A stretch of 37,981 nucleotides of DNA from Prevotella sp. P5-92 (GCF_002251245.1 NZ_NPJG01000132.1:1-37981), one strand, 5' to 3'; positions 26,261 to 35,275 are shown, counted from the stretch's first letter. Notes: a model not told the origin generated them from the sequence alone. A program made the numbers and translations.

Positions 26261-27346
26261 TTAGAAGTGCCATCCGAACGCCACTACAATGGTCATCAGC
26301 ACAATGTTGACGAGACATAATGGCATGAGGTATTTCCACTCAAGCGACAGGATCTGGTCGATTCGGAGACGGGGGAAGGTCCAGCGCACCCACATCAGGA
26401 TCCATACGATGGCGAAAGTCTTGCCAAGGAACCATACGATACCAGGGATGTAGTCCATCAACTGGTCGAACGCCTCTATACCTATATTAATAGGTGCCCA
26501 TCCGCCAAGGAATACGGTAGATGCGATGGCTGAGATGACAAAGAGATTGAGGTACTCGGCGAGGTAGAAATAACCAAAGCCCATACCACTATACTCTGTG
26601 TGATAACCTGCAGTCAACTCACTCTCTGCCTCAGCAAGGTCGAAAGGACCACGGTTAGCTTCTGCGTTTCCTGCTACAAGGAACACGAGGAAAGCTATGA
26701 TGGCAGGAATATGTCCCTGGAAGATAAGGGCCCTCCAAGGTCCGGTCTGAGCCTCAACGATGCCCGACATCTGCATGGTGCCGGTCAACACCACAGCTGT
26801 GATGAGACAGAGGCAGAGCGACATCTCGTAAGATATCATCTGGACAGCTCCACGCATAGCGGAAACTACTGAGTACTTGTTGTTTGAGCCCCATCCAGCA
26901 AGGAATACTCCAACCACGCCGATACTTGAAACGGCTGTCAGGAGGAAGATGCCCACATTAAAGTCGAGAACGACCGCACCGTTGTTCCATGGAAGGAACG
27001 AGAAAGTGCCCACTGAGGCAGCAATCACAAATAAAGGAGCAAGGAAATAGAGGAGCTTGTCGGCCTTGTCAACGGTGAAGATCTCCTTAATGAGCATCTT
27101 CAGCACATCGGCAAACACCTGGAACACGCCCCATGGGCCCACTCGCATAGGACCTAAACGGCACTGGAAATAGGCACACACCTTACGCTCCATGAATATC
27201 AAGATGATGGCGAGAACGGCGTAGCCCACGAGGATACCAACACCGACAAGCACACACTCGATAAGAATCGACCAGAAGTCGCCAAGGCCGAGGGTCTGGC
27301 GGAGAAATGAGTCGATCCATGTGGTAACTATACTAAAATCAAACAT
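26261..27346 (-). CDS. nuoH: NADH-quinone oxidoreductase subunit H
   Basis: This 361-residue membrane subunit forms much of the quinone chamber where the two arms meet. Marks include MERKVCAYFQCRLGPMRVGPWG, GPFDLAEAESELTAGYHTEYSG with its acidic loop, and the C-terminal WVRWTFPRLRIDQI. ATG 27346 was chosen over an in-frame TTG 21 bases upstream. Confidence 0.95.
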   Translation of the reverse strand: MFDFSIVTTWIDSFLRQTLGLGDFWSILIECVLVGVGILVGYAVLAIILIFMERKVCAYFQCRLGPMRVGPWGVFQVFADVLKMLIKEIFTVDKADKLLYFLAPLFVIAASVGTFSFLPWNNGAVVLDFNVGIFLLTAVSSIGVVGVFLAGWGSNNKYSVVSAMRGAVQMISYEMSLCLCLITAVVLTGTMQMSGIVEAQTGPWRALIFQGHIPAIIAFLVFLVAGNAEANRGPFDLAEAESELTAGYHTEYSGMGFGYFYLAEYLNLFVISAIASTVFLGGWAPINIGIEAFDQLMDYIPGIVWFLGKTFAIVWILMWVRWTFPRLRIDQILSLEWKYLMPLCLVNIVLMTIVVAFGWHF

Positions 27347-27389
27347 ATAATTTTGTTTATAAAACAAGTAATGTAATTGACGATTTTTC

Positions 27390-27409
27390 AGTTGACAAGT
27401 TGACGAGTT
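27390..27409 (+). repeat. AGTTGAC octamer array in the nuoH-nuoCD gap
   Basis: AGTTGACA and AGTTGACG are followed by AGTT in the 159-bp gap between nuoCD and nuoH, the longest gap inside the operon. The gap holds no other feature. Confidence 0.75.
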
Positions 27410-27505
27410 GTTGGCTCAACCGATTCTTGCTTTCCGATAATTCTGTCTTCCATTAAACTTGCTATTAAAACTTAATACTAATTATTCACAAATATCTCAT
27501 CAACT

Positions 27506-29074
27506 CTATCTATCGATGTCGGGGATGACAAAGTCAACAGCGGCACAGGTGGTGACGAGGTCGGCTATCTTCTGTCCCTGCAACATCTTGTCGAGTGCTC
27601 CAGTCAGGGAGAGACCCATAGGACGCATCTTCAGACGCCATGGACTCTTGTCGCCCTTCGAGTCAATATAAACGCCAAACTCACCGCTGGCTCCCTCAAC
27701 AGAGAAGTACCACTGTCCCTCTGGCACCTTGATGATAGGCTTCTGCTTCACGTAAAAATCGCCTTCTGGGATGTTGTCGATGAGCTGCTCGATGATATCG
27801 AGACTCTGGTACATCTCCTTGATGTGGATGAGATAACGGTCCATAGAGTCGCAGCCTGTCATTGTCACCTCTTCCCACTTCACGCTGCCATACATGTCGT
27901 ACGGATGACGCTTACGTGTGTCGTTGTTCCAACCCGAGGCACGTCCTGCAGGACCTGTGACAGCATAGTTGATGCAATCCTCGCGGCCCATCACTCCCAC
28001 GCCAACGAAACGGTTGTGAGTAATGACGTTGTCGCCAAAGACATCCATATACTCCTGAATCATCGGGCGCAGATACTTGCACAGCTTCTTACAGTTCTGG
28101 ATGAAGTTCGGATCGATGTCGTCCTGAAGTCCACCTATTCTATAATAGTTCTGGATAAGACGTCCACCAGTGGTCTCCTCCATCACGTTAAGCACATGCT
28201 CACGGTCGCGCATGCAATAGAGGAAAGCAGTCAAGGCACCGAGGTCCTGTGCACAACAGCCACAGTAGAGCAAGTGTGAGTCGAGACGCTGGAGTTCGTC
28301 CATTATGGTACGCACATACTTTATCCTGTCTGTGAGCTCTACGCCAAGAGCCTCTTCCACCACTCCCACAAGAGCATGACGGTGCATCATGGCCGAGAGG
28401 TAGTTAAGACGGTCGGTAAGGGCAAGTGTCTGAGGATAAGTATATCCCTCGCACATCTTCTCGATACCACGGTGTATGTATCCTAAATGAGGATATATCT
28501 TCTTCACCGTCTCGCCATCGACGATGGTCTGGAGACGGAGCACACCATGGGTGGATGGGTGCTGAGGACCGATATTGATAACATAATCGTCGTCGCCGAA
28601 GAGAGGACGTCTTTCCTCCACGAGCTTGCCGTCGGCATTCAGGCTATATACAATGGTATAGTCTGGCTCGTTGTCGTCCTCGAGCGAATAAGAATCGTTG
28701 AACTCCCAATCCTTGCGGAATGGGTATCCCTTGAAGTCGTTACGCAAATACAAACGGCGCATGTCTGGATGTCCAAGGAACTTGATGCCGTAGAAGTCGA
28801 ATACCTCACGCTCCAACAGGTCGGCAACCTTCCAGATGCCGGTGACGGTAGGGATGACGAAGTCGTTCTCCCCCACTCTCTTTGCCAACATCTTCACGCT
28901 GGTGCGCTCGTTAGTCTTGGTATTCTCGAGAATATAGATACATCCGAGTCCCTCCTCGCCACCGAAGTCTTCGCCAACGATAGTAACGAGGTAGTCGAAA
29001 TGCTTCTTCTCCTTAAGGTTTGCCATCTCAAAGGCAAACTTGTCAAAGTCAAAAACGAGGTTGTTCAGTTTCAT
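27506..29074 (-). CDS. nuoC: Fused NADH-quinone oxidoreductase subunits C and D
   Basis: This 522-residue fusion is often called nuoCD. NuoC (30-kDa type) takes the first ~130 residues, with LLEREVFDFYGIKFLGHPDMRRLYL. NuoD (49-kDa type) takes ~165-522, with INIGPQHPSTHGVLRLQ, YPHLGYIHRGIEK, LTDRLNYLSAMMHRHA and VTGPAGRASGWNNDTRK, ending in VIPDIDR. NuoD lines the quinone pocket with NuoB. The His and Tyr positions of the pocket are in the expected blocks. CD fusion is common in this phylum and in enterobacteria. The start overlaps the nuoB stop by 4 bp. Confidence 0.95.
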   Translation of the reverse strand: MKLNNLVFDFDKFAFEMANLKEKKHFDYLVTIVGEDFGGEEGLGCIYILENTKTNERTSVKMLAKRVGENDFVIPTVTGIWKVADLLEREVFDFYGIKFLGHPDMRRLYLRNDFKGYPFRKDWEFNDSYSLEDDNEPDYTIVYSLNADGKLVEERRPLFGDDDYVINIGPQHPSTHGVLRLQTIVDGETVKKIYPHLGYIHRGIEKMCEGYTYPQTLALTDRLNYLSAMMHRHALVGVVEEALGVELTDRIKYVRTIMDELQRLDSHLLYCGCCAQDLGALTAFLYCMRDREHVLNVMEETTGGRLIQNYYRIGGLQDDIDPNFIQNCKKLCKYLRPMIQEYMDVFGDNVITHNRFVGVGVMGREDCINYAVTGPAGRASGWNNDTRKRHPYDMYGSVKWEEVTMTGCDSMDRYLIHIKEMYQSLDIIEQLIDNIPEGDFYVKQKPIIKVPEGQWYFSVEGASGEFGVYIDSKGDKSPWRLKMRPMGLSLTGALDKMLQGQKIADLVTTCAAVDFVIPDIDR

Positions 29075-29769
29075 TTGGCTCCCTCCTGTTCTTTTTTAAT
29101 GTTCTCAACAAATTCGGTCGGCACGTCGGTGACAACCATAGGCTTCTTCCATCCTGATGCGATGGCCTCGTTAGAGAGACCAAGCTCGCGCTCCTCTGAA
29201 TTCTGCTTGTGATTGGCGCCTCCAAAGAACTTCTCAATCTTCACCTTACGCTGAAGCTGCATCATTCCGTAGAGGATAGCCTCCGGACGTGGAGGACAGC
29301 CGGGAACATAGACATCGACAGGGACGATCTCCTCGATACCCTTCACAACGTTGTAACTGGTCTTGAACGGACCACCAGAGATGGTGCATCCGCCAACAGC
29401 CACCACATACTTCGGTTCTGCCATCTCGTCATAAAGACGTTTGAAAGCAGGAGCCATCTTGTGGGTGATGGTACCGGCAACCATGATAAGGTCAGCCTGG
29501 CGGGGAGAGTTACGTGTCACCTCAAAACCGAAACGAGAGAAGTCGTAACGCGCACAGCCTACCGACATGAACTCAATACCACAACAGCTTGTACCGAAGG
29601 TGAGCGACCACAGCGAGTTGCTGCGTCCCCAGTTGATAGCCTGATCGAGCGAACCCACAACGACGTTGCAGCCTCCCTCGTGCAGCTCCTCAACCATCTT
29701 CTCAAGCGTTGCATTGTCCTTAAACTCGTCGTAAGGAATGCTCTTGATAACAGGTTTCTTTACTTCCAT
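29071..29769 (-). CDS. nuoB: NADH-quinone oxidoreductase subunit B (cluster N2)
   Basis: With ATG 29769 the protein has 232 residues. It carries cluster N2, which gives electrons to quinone. The cysteines are seen in FGTSCCGIEFM, VAVGGCTISGG and DVYVPGCPPRPEAILYG. The longer open frame (to 29880) is only the shadow of nuoA. ATG 29769 overlaps the 3' end of nuoA by 10 bp, a typical coupling arrangement. The C-terminal ~50 residues after the core are a normal, less conserved extension. Confidence 0.95.
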   Translation of the reverse strand: MEVKKPVIKSIPYDEFKDNATLEKMVEELHEGGCNVVVGSLDQAINWGRSNSLWSLTFGTSCCGIEFMSVGCARYDFSRFGFEVTRNSPRQADLIMVAGTITHKMAPAFKRLYDEMAEPKYVVAVGGCTISGGPFKTSYNVVKGIEEIVPVDVYVPGCPPRPEAILYGMMQLQRKVKIEKFFGGANHKQNSEERELGLSNEAIASGWKKPMVVTDVPTEFVENIKKEQEGAK

Positions 29770-30110
29770 TCCAACGCTCCTTTCCGCCAAGCATACGCAA
29801 GGCCAAATACTAATACCAGCAGGAAGAATCCGATGCTCGCCAGAGCCATCGGGCCAAACTGCTTGACAGCCACAGCCCATGGATAGAGGAACATCGTCTC
29901 GATATCAAACATCAGGAAGAGGATGGCGAAGAGGTAATAGCCGATATGCGTTGGCAACCATGAGCTGCCACGTGTCGGAATACCACACTCAAACGGTTCT
30001 CCCTTCACTGGGTTGTACGAGCGTGGGCCAATCAGCTTAGCCACGACATAAGCTCCAACCACCAGTACGGTAGCCGTCAAAATGACGGTGATAAAAAAAA
30101 TAAAATTCAT
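29760..30110 (-). CDS. nuoA: NADH-quinone oxidoreductase subunit A
   Basis: ATG 30110 gives a 116-residue subunit with three helices and the conserved FECGIP loop and LFLMFDIETMFLYPWAV. The longer frame to 30191 would run through the leader next to the -7 box at 30189-30196. It is the first gene of the operon, with a leader of roughly 75 nt. Confidence 0.95.
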   Translation of the reverse strand: MNFIFFITVILTATVLVVGAYVVAKLIGPRSYNPVKGEPFECGIPTRGSSWLPTHIGYYLFAILFLMFDIETMFLYPWAVAVKQFGPMALASIGFFLLVLVFGLAYAWRKGALEWK

Positions 30111-30188
30111 ATAATAATATATTATTTCAAATTTGTTCCACAACGGAGCGAAATGCGAAATAGGTTCATGCCTTCCGCAAATCAGGTG

Positions 30189-30219
30189 CAAAGGTAATCA
30201 TTTTTTTGCAAAGAGCAAA
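30189..30219 (-). promoter_or_regulatory. Promoter of the nuo operon
   Basis: On the minus strand, TTTG (30216-30219) and TACCTTTG (30189-30196) are separated by exactly 19 nt. This is the full Bacteroidota consensus and the best promoter in the window. Confidence 0.85.
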
Positions 30220-30259
30220 TAAAGAAGAGGCATTTTTTGGCTTTATCTACCTATTTAAT

Positions 30260-30298
30260 GAAAAAATCCGTCACTTTACGTGCCAAAAGTGACGGATT
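30260..30298 (-). terminator. Terminator of the BadF-type kinase gene
   Basis: The 13-bp stem AATCCGTCACTTT (30265-30277) pairs with AAAGTGACGGATT (30286-30298). On the minus strand a TTTTTT tract follows, as expected for the kinase gene that ends at 30325. Confidence 0.9.
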
Positions 30299-30324
30299 GA
30301 ACGTTTTTCCTTATTATCGCGCAT

Positions 30325-31161
30325 TTACTTGTGGTATTCCACAAGCCTTTCTATCGGGCTCTTCAATATCATGCCGACGGTGACATCAGCCTCTTTGGAA
30401 GCCTCTATCAATTCGTTCTGAAAATACCATGCTATACTGCCCACAAAACCCACCGATAGATCGGCTCTGCCATACCGGCAAACGTTCTTCCGGAAGAAAT
30501 CGCAGAAACAGTCGATCAATACACGATGAATGATGCCGTTGTCTTTATGCTTGCCTATAAAAGGAGCCAACGAAGCCAAGAACCTGTTGGCCTGTGGCTG
30601 ACGATACACCCTCTCGATAATATCTCCAATGGTCATCCTTGACAGAGAGAAGAAGTCGTCGCGCACATCAGCCAAGGCATCGTTCTTCAGCATCTCGTTC
30701 AAGACATTCTTTCCAATCACGGCCCCACTTCCTTCATCTCCAAGAATATAGCCAAGAGGAGATATGTTTGACACTATTCCGTCACCATCATAAAGACATG
30801 AGTTTGAACCAGTTCCAAGGATACATGCAATTCCTTCTTCATTGCCACACAAGGCACGGGCAGCTCCTAACAAGTCGCCGTTCACCTCTATCTCTTTGCC
30901 TACACATTCAAAAGCGTCGGAAAGGATTTTCCTTATGATAGGTATTTTCTCCTCGCGGCATCCGCTTCCGTAGAAAGCAACCTTCTCGGGAACTATGCCT
31001 TCTATCTGAGGCATGAGTTCGCCGAACACTATACGACCCATTGTCGCTTCATCTTGATGATAAGGGTTGATACCCTGAGTGGTAACCCTTTTCACTGTCA
31101 TCCCTTTTTCGGCCACACACCAATCGGTTTTTGTGCTGCCACTATCTGCTATTAGTATCAT
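30325..31161 (-). CDS. BadF/BadG-type ATPase, N-acetylglucosamine kinase-like
   Basis: ATG 31161 gives 278 residues with the ASKHA sugar-kinase fold. The phosphate-1 loop is MILIADSGSTKTDW, the second half opens with GIACILGTGSNSCLYDG, and GYILGDEGSGAVIGK follows. These are the marks of the BadF/BadG family, whose eukaryotic relative is GlcNAc kinase. The likely reaction is phosphorylation of an amino sugar in the cytoplasm for cell-wall recycling or catabolism. The exact substrate is not fixed by the sequence. The frame is open to 31209, but a -7 box (31180-31187) lies inside that extension. It is divergent from the MscS-like gene. Confidence 0.85.
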   Translation of the reverse strand: MILIADSGSTKTDWCVAEKGMTVKRVTTQGINPYHQDEATMGRIVFGELMPQIEGIVPEKVAFYGSGCREEKIPIIRKILSDAFECVGKEIEVNGDLLGAARALCGNEEGIACILGTGSNSCLYDGDGIVSNISPLGYILGDEGSGAVIGKNVLNEMLKNDALADVRDDFFSLSRMTIGDIIERVYRQPQANRFLASLAPFIGKHKDNGIIHRVLIDCFCDFFRKNVCRYGRADLSVGFVGSIAWYFQNELIEASKEADVTVGMILKSPIERLVEYHK

Positions 31162-31179
31162 AACAATTCTATTTTTCTG

Positions 31180-31187
31180 CAAAAATA
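31180..31187 (-). promoter_or_regulatory. -7 box (TATTTTTG) of the kinase gene
   Basis: The TAnnTTTG octamer lies 18 bases upstream of the ATG at 31161 and fixes the short form of the protein. Confidence 0.7.
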
Positions 31188-31230
31188 CAGATAATTCCTC
31201 ATATTCCATTGCTTTTTAAGAAAAAATAAG

Positions 31231-31238
31231 TACCTTTG
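31231..31238 (+). promoter_or_regulatory. -7 box (TACCTTTG) of the MscS-like gene
   Basis: The octamer covers the first codon of the longest open frame (31236). Translation must therefore start further on, at ATG 31269. Confidence 0.8.
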
Positions 31239-31268
31239 CATTTAATAAATGACAAACATCATCTTGAT

Positions 31269-33635
31269 ATGAAAAAACATACGCATTTCAACCACATCCT
31301 GCTTTTGGCCTTTATGGCTCTTTTCTTTGCCACCGACGCCAAGGCAGTCCTAAAGGAGGAGAATCTCGAGAGAACACTCTTCATACTGCACAACGAACTC
31401 AATGTGCAGTATAAGGAACAAGCCACACGTGCCGCCATTCAGAAACGACGTCGGGAAGACATGAAAAGCCGCATTATCGAAGTATGGCGCAAGAGTAACC
31501 AGAATGCCCTCATGCTGTATTCGCAGAAACAAGATTATGTCTTCGACCTCACTTACGCATGCCATGAGGCAACACAGCAATACCAAGAATTTACGCGTGT
31601 CAGCGTACCGTTCAACACCTTCCTCTCCAGGATAAAGATAGACATTGCACGCTACGACAGCCTCACAAAGAGTCTGAAGAAAATGCCCTCACACTTGCTA
31701 AGCAAAAAGGCAAGAGCCGACCGTGACGCGTGTCTGCACCTGTCGATGGAAATATCGAAGACCCTAAGAGAGAACTACAAGAATACCAATGAGTTTATCC
31801 GCTTATATAACATCACGGCAAACCACTTGCGCGAGATCAACGATTATGCAGACAAGAGGTACAGCGATATCCAGACCGACATATTCAAGAACGGAAGCGA
31901 CGACTATTTCACTATACTCAAGCGTTTCCGTTTTATGCTCATGCAGACTCAACAAACCGTAGAAGAGAAATACAAGACACGACCCAGCATCAAGTCACAA
32001 TGGGACAGCAAGTTCATTTTAGGACTATTTGTAATCATCATTTTCTATGGTATCGTGGCATCGCTACTCAATATCATAGTGATAAAGTATCTTCTTCCCA
32101 AGAGACTGAAGGAGAAGGAAATACTTAAGAAACCCATATGTTTCACCATGGCCTCTACAACGGTAACTTTTGCCATCATTCTTGCCATAATACGCGCCAC
32201 CACAAGCCAAAACTTCGTAATCATGGCAAGCGACCTTTTGGTGGAATACGCCTGGCTATTGGGAGTAGTGCTGTTTTCTCTCCTACTTCGACTCAACAAT
32301 GAGCACATCAAAAGTGCATTCAAGATCTATTGTCCACTTGTTACCATAGGTTTCATCGTCATCTCTTTCCGCATCATACTCATCCCCAACGAGCTTGTAA
32401 ACCTTATCTTCCCGCCTATACTGCTGGTAAGTACGATTTGGCAATGGATAATGATTCGCCGTCATCATAACAACGTTCCGCGCGCAGACATGTTCTACTC
32501 ATTCTGTTCGCTGATAGTCTTCATGTTCTCGGTCGTATCATCATGGTCTGGATACACGCTGATGAGCGTCCAAGTACTGATATGGTGGATTATGCAACTC
32601 ACGTGCATACTCACTATAACGAGCGTAAGCCGATGGATAAAGCTTATTGGAGAACGCAAGCATGTGGAAGAGCGTCCGATAACCTCCACTTGGTTCTACC
32701 ATCTGTCTAAAGAGACGTTATTGCCAATTATGGGTGTCGCGTCAGTGATGATTTCCATCTATTGGGCAGCCGACGTCTTCAACCTCAGCGTACTCTGCGG
32801 GAAGATATTCGCAGAGAATTTCGTGAATCTCGAGAACCTAAAGCTCTCCATCATCCGCCTTTCAGTAGTCATTAGTCTTTGGTTTATCTTCAGATATATA
32901 TGCAAGACGCTGAGAGAGCTGTTGAGAATACACTTCGAACGACAAGACCCGACGACATCCGACAGTCGCGACATGATGGGAAAGAATATCCTCCAGGTAG
33001 TGGTGTGGGGAGCTTGGTTCCTTCTCGTTCTCTCTATCCTCGGCATCAGCTTCGCATGGCTGATGGTAGTCACGGGAGGTTTGTCAACAGGTATCGGATT
33101 TGCATCAAAAGACATCCTGGAGAATATCTACTATGGCATATCTCTTATGACCGGACGAATAAAGGTTGGAGACCTCATCGAATGTGACGGCATACGCGGG
33201 AAGGTGACGTCGATAAGCTACGTCAGCACGCTTATCGAATCCACTGACGGCTCGGTCATTGCCTTCCAAAACAGCCAGCTCTTCACCAAAAACTACAAGA
33301 ACCTCACCCGTAATCATGGATATGCACTCTCGTCGATAGTCTTTGGTGTGGGATACGGAACAAACATCTCCAAGGCATGCAACATTGTCTCAGAGGCAGT
33401 CAACAACCTCCACCACCCTCTCATTGACGCCGAGAAACCAGCCAAAGCTGTATTCCTGGACTTCGGCGACAACAGCATCAACCTTCGTCTCCTCTGTTGG
33501 GTTGACGTGCTGAAACAAGCATACGTAGAAGGCGATATCAGGAATTGTATCTATGACGCACTGAATGCAAATGACATTGAGATGCCATTCCCAAAACGGG
33601 ATGTTTATGTCAAGGAAATACCTGGAAAAGAATAA
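31269..33635 (+). CDS. Large MscS-family mechanosensitive channel
   Basis: ATG 31269 gives 788 residues. A signal peptide (HILLLAFMALFFATDAKA) is followed by a helical periplasmic domain of about 240 residues. Then come roughly ten membrane helices and the MscS core. The pore helix WLMVVTGGLSTGIGFASKDIL carries the Gly/Ala packing pattern, and the beta domain follows (RIKVGDLIECDGIRGKVTSISYVSTLIESTDGSVIAFQNS). The alpha/beta tail ends ...FPKRDVYVKE. This is the MscK/YbdG-like large class. It releases solutes under hypo-osmotic shock or senses membrane tension. The N-terminal sensor domain has no recognised ligand. It is followed by rpoD after an 82-bp gap with its own promoter. Confidence 0.88.
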   Translation: MKKHTHFNHILLLAFMALFFATDAKAVLKEENLERTLFILHNELNVQYKEQATRAAIQKRRREDMKSRIIEVWRKSNQNALMLYSQKQDYVFDLTYACHEATQQYQEFTRVSVPFNTFLSRIKIDIARYDSLTKSLKKMPSHLLSKKARADRDACLHLSMEISKTLRENYKNTNEFIRLYNITANHLREINDYADKRYSDIQTDIFKNGSDDYFTILKRFRFMLMQTQQTVEEKYKTRPSIKSQWDSKFILGLFVIIIFYGIVASLLNIIVIKYLLPKRLKEKEILKKPICFTMASTTVTFAIILAIIRATTSQNFVIMASDLLVEYAWLLGVVLFSLLLRLNNEHIKSAFKIYCPLVTIGFIVISFRIILIPNELVNLIFPPILLVSTIWQWIMIRRHHNNVPRADMFYSFCSLIVFMFSVVSSWSGYTLMSVQVLIWWIMQLTCILTITSVSRWIKLIGERKHVEERPITSTWFYHLSKETLLPIMGVASVMISIYWAADVFNLSVLCGKIFAENFVNLENLKLSIIRLSVVISLWFIFRYICKTLRELLRIHFERQDPTTSDSRDMMGKNILQVVVWGAWFLLVLSILGISFAWLMVVTGGLSTGIGFASKDILENIYYGISLMTGRIKVGDLIECDGIRGKVTSISYVSTLIESTDGSVIAFQNSQLFTKNYKNLTRNHGYALSSIVFGVGYGTNISKACNIVSEAVNNLHHPLIDAEKPAKAVFLDFGDNSINLRLLCWVDVLKQAYVEGDIRNCIYDALNANDIEMPFPKRDVYVKEIPGKE

Positions 33636-33717
33636 CAAGTGAGAGAGCCGGAAGTTGAATTTGTTTAATAATTGTAAATTATCAGGCATTTTATTTGCCG
33701 AATTAAAATAATTATAG

Positions 33718-33725
33718 TATATTTG
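33718..33725 (+). promoter_or_regulatory. -7 box (TATATTTG) of rpoD
   Basis: TAnnTTTG lies 48 bases upstream of ATG 33774 and overlaps the start of the longer open frame at 33723, which is therefore not used. Confidence 0.75.
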
Positions 33726-33773
33726 CAAGCTAAAAAGACATCAGATACTTACCGACTACAAAATGAGATAACA

Positions 33774-34634
33774 ATGAGACAATTAAAAATAATTAGCTCG
33801 ATTACAAACCGTGAAAGTGCGGCACTGGAGAAATATCTATCTGAAATAAGTAGGGAAGAACTGCTTACAGTGGATGAAGAGGTGGAACTCGCACAAAGAA
33901 TACACAAGGGGGACAAAAAAGCCCTTGAACGCTTGGTGAAGGCCAACCTCAGGTTTGTCGTATCTGTTGCCAAGCAATATCAAAACCAGGGTCTCAGCCT
34001 GCCCGACCTCATTAACGAGGGTAATGTGGGACTGATAAGAGCCGCCGAGAAGTTTGACGAGACACGTGGCTTCAAATTTATCTCATATGCTGTATGGTGG
34101 ATAAGACAAAGCATACTGCAAGCCCTGGCGGAACAAAGCAGACTGATAAGAGTGCCACTTAACCAAGTGGGATCTGTAAACAAAATAAACAAGATACTGT
34201 CCAAGTTTGAACAAGAAAACGAGAGACGTCCGTCGGTAGAGGAGATTGCGGAGGAAATAGAAATGCCGGAAGATAAAATCGGTGACGCTCTCAAAGTGAA
34301 CACGAGACACGTATCCATGGATGCCCCGTTCTCCGATTCTGACAACAACAGTCTCGTGGATGTGCTTGAAGACCATGACTCTCCTACTGCCGACAATGAG
34401 TTGGTCAACGAGTCGTTAAGAGCAGAGATAAAAAAAACCTTAGGACTGCTGAAAGACAGAGAAAGAAAGATTGTGGAGGAATTCTACGGAATAGGCGGAC
34501 CAGAAAAGAGTCTTGAAGAAATAGGCAACAAGTACGGACTATCGAGAGAAAGGGTGAGACAGATAAAAGAGAAAGCTCTCAGACAACTACGTAACACGAC
34601 AAACAGCAACTTATTAAAATCGTTTTTAGGATAA
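33774..34634 (+). CDS. rpoD: Primary sigma factor, RpoD/SigA type without region 1.1
   Basis: ATG 33774 gives 286 residues beginning MRQLKIISSITNRESAALEKYL, the conserved start of Bacteroidota primary sigma factors. Region 1.2 covers EISREELLTVDEEVELAQRI. Region 2 runs from LVKANLRFVVSVAKQY through LPDLINEGNVGLIRAAEKFDETRGFKFISYAVWWIRQSI. Region 3 has RRPSVEEIAEEI, and region 4 has SLEEIGNKYGLSRERVRQIKEKALRQLR. It lacks the acidic region 1.1 of E. coli sigma-70, as is normal here. It reads the TTTG/TAnnTTTG promoters seen through this window. The two housekeeping features, complete regions 2 and 4, make it the primary factor and not an alternative one. Confidence 0.93.
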   Translation: MRQLKIISSITNRESAALEKYLSEISREELLTVDEEVELAQRIHKGDKKALERLVKANLRFVVSVAKQYQNQGLSLPDLINEGNVGLIRAAEKFDETRGFKFISYAVWWIRQSILQALAEQSRLIRVPLNQVGSVNKINKILSKFEQENERRPSVEEIAEEIEMPEDKIGDALKVNTRHVSMDAPFSDSDNNSLVDVLEDHDSPTADNELVNESLRAEIKKTLGLLKDRERKIVEEFYGIGGPEKSLEEIGNKYGLSRERVRQIKEKALRQLRNTTNSNLLKSFLG

Positions 34635-34651
34635 AACATTAAACATTGACA

Positions 34652-35176
34652 ATGAAGAAACTAATAAGTGCAGTGATGATACTGCTGACATTGACCTTCT
34701 GCAACTCCACCACGGTGGAGGCAAAAGTAAAGGTAGCGCCAAAGATGTATATCTTCGGTTTCTCTGCCTCGTTCAAGAATTCTATAGTGTATTTTACTGA
34801 CATTCAAGAGCTAGATAGTGCCTGGATTGACACAAAGACGAAATTCCTATTGGGACGTGACTCTTACTCAGCACAGCTCAAGGACTATCTCAGCACCACT
34901 ATCAACGACCAACATCGCACCTGCATAGTTGAATATGCCACAACATTGGACGCTGCGGAAAAGAAGTTCGCCAAACTAAAAAGCCTTTACACAGAAAAGG
35001 CAAAATCCACTGAGGGGTATGACTTAAAATACATAAGTAAAAACGACTTCAAGTTTGAGGCCGTAAACATGGAAGACAATAATGAAGAAGTTACTCCAGA
35101 ACCCAAGGTGAAGGAAGAAAAGGCAAAGAAGGAGAAAAAAGGAAAGGCGACAAAGAAAGAGAAACAACAGAAGTAA
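34652..35176 (+). CDS. Small exported protein of unknown function downstream of rpoD
   Basis: ATG 34652 is preferred over an upstream in-frame TTG. The protein has 174 residues. A signal peptide (KKLISAVMILLTLTF) ends near VEAK. A ~110-residue globular part follows (KMYIFGFSASFKNSIVYFTDIQELD ... YSAQLKDYL ... DQHRTCIVEY). The tail is very rich in lysine and glutamate (KEEKAKKEKKGKATKKEKQQK). The cysteine in LTFC is not in a convincing lipobox. It starts 17 bp after rpoD and ends at a strong terminator, so the two are probably co-transcribed. No family was recognised. Confidence 0.75.
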   Translation: MKKLISAVMILLTLTFCNSTTVEAKVKVAPKMYIFGFSASFKNSIVYFTDIQELDSAWIDTKTKFLLGRDSYSAQLKDYLSTTINDQHRTCIVEYATTLDAAEKKFAKLKSLYTEKAKSTEGYDLKYISKNDFKFEAVNMEDNNEEVTPEPKVKEEKAKKEKKGKATKKEKQQK

Positions 35177-35196
35177 CTTCACTACAATAATAAATT

Positions 35197-35238
35197 AAGG
35201 AAGCGAAGATGTATCACTCTTCGCTTCCTTCATTTTGG
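35197..35238 (+). terminator. Terminator of the rpoD transcript
   Basis: A perfect 13-bp stem AAGGAAGCGAAGA (35197-35209) with 35218-35230 and an 8-nt loop is followed by CATTTTGG. It closes the rpoD and small-protein unit. Confidence 0.88.
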
Positions 35239-35275
35239 TAGTGTAAGTTGAACTGTGTCAAGGTCATTTTCCTTA

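Noticed and set aside
28487..29212. 241-aa plus-strand frame opposite nuoCD and nuoB
   Set aside because: It is an antisense shadow of strongly conserved genes.
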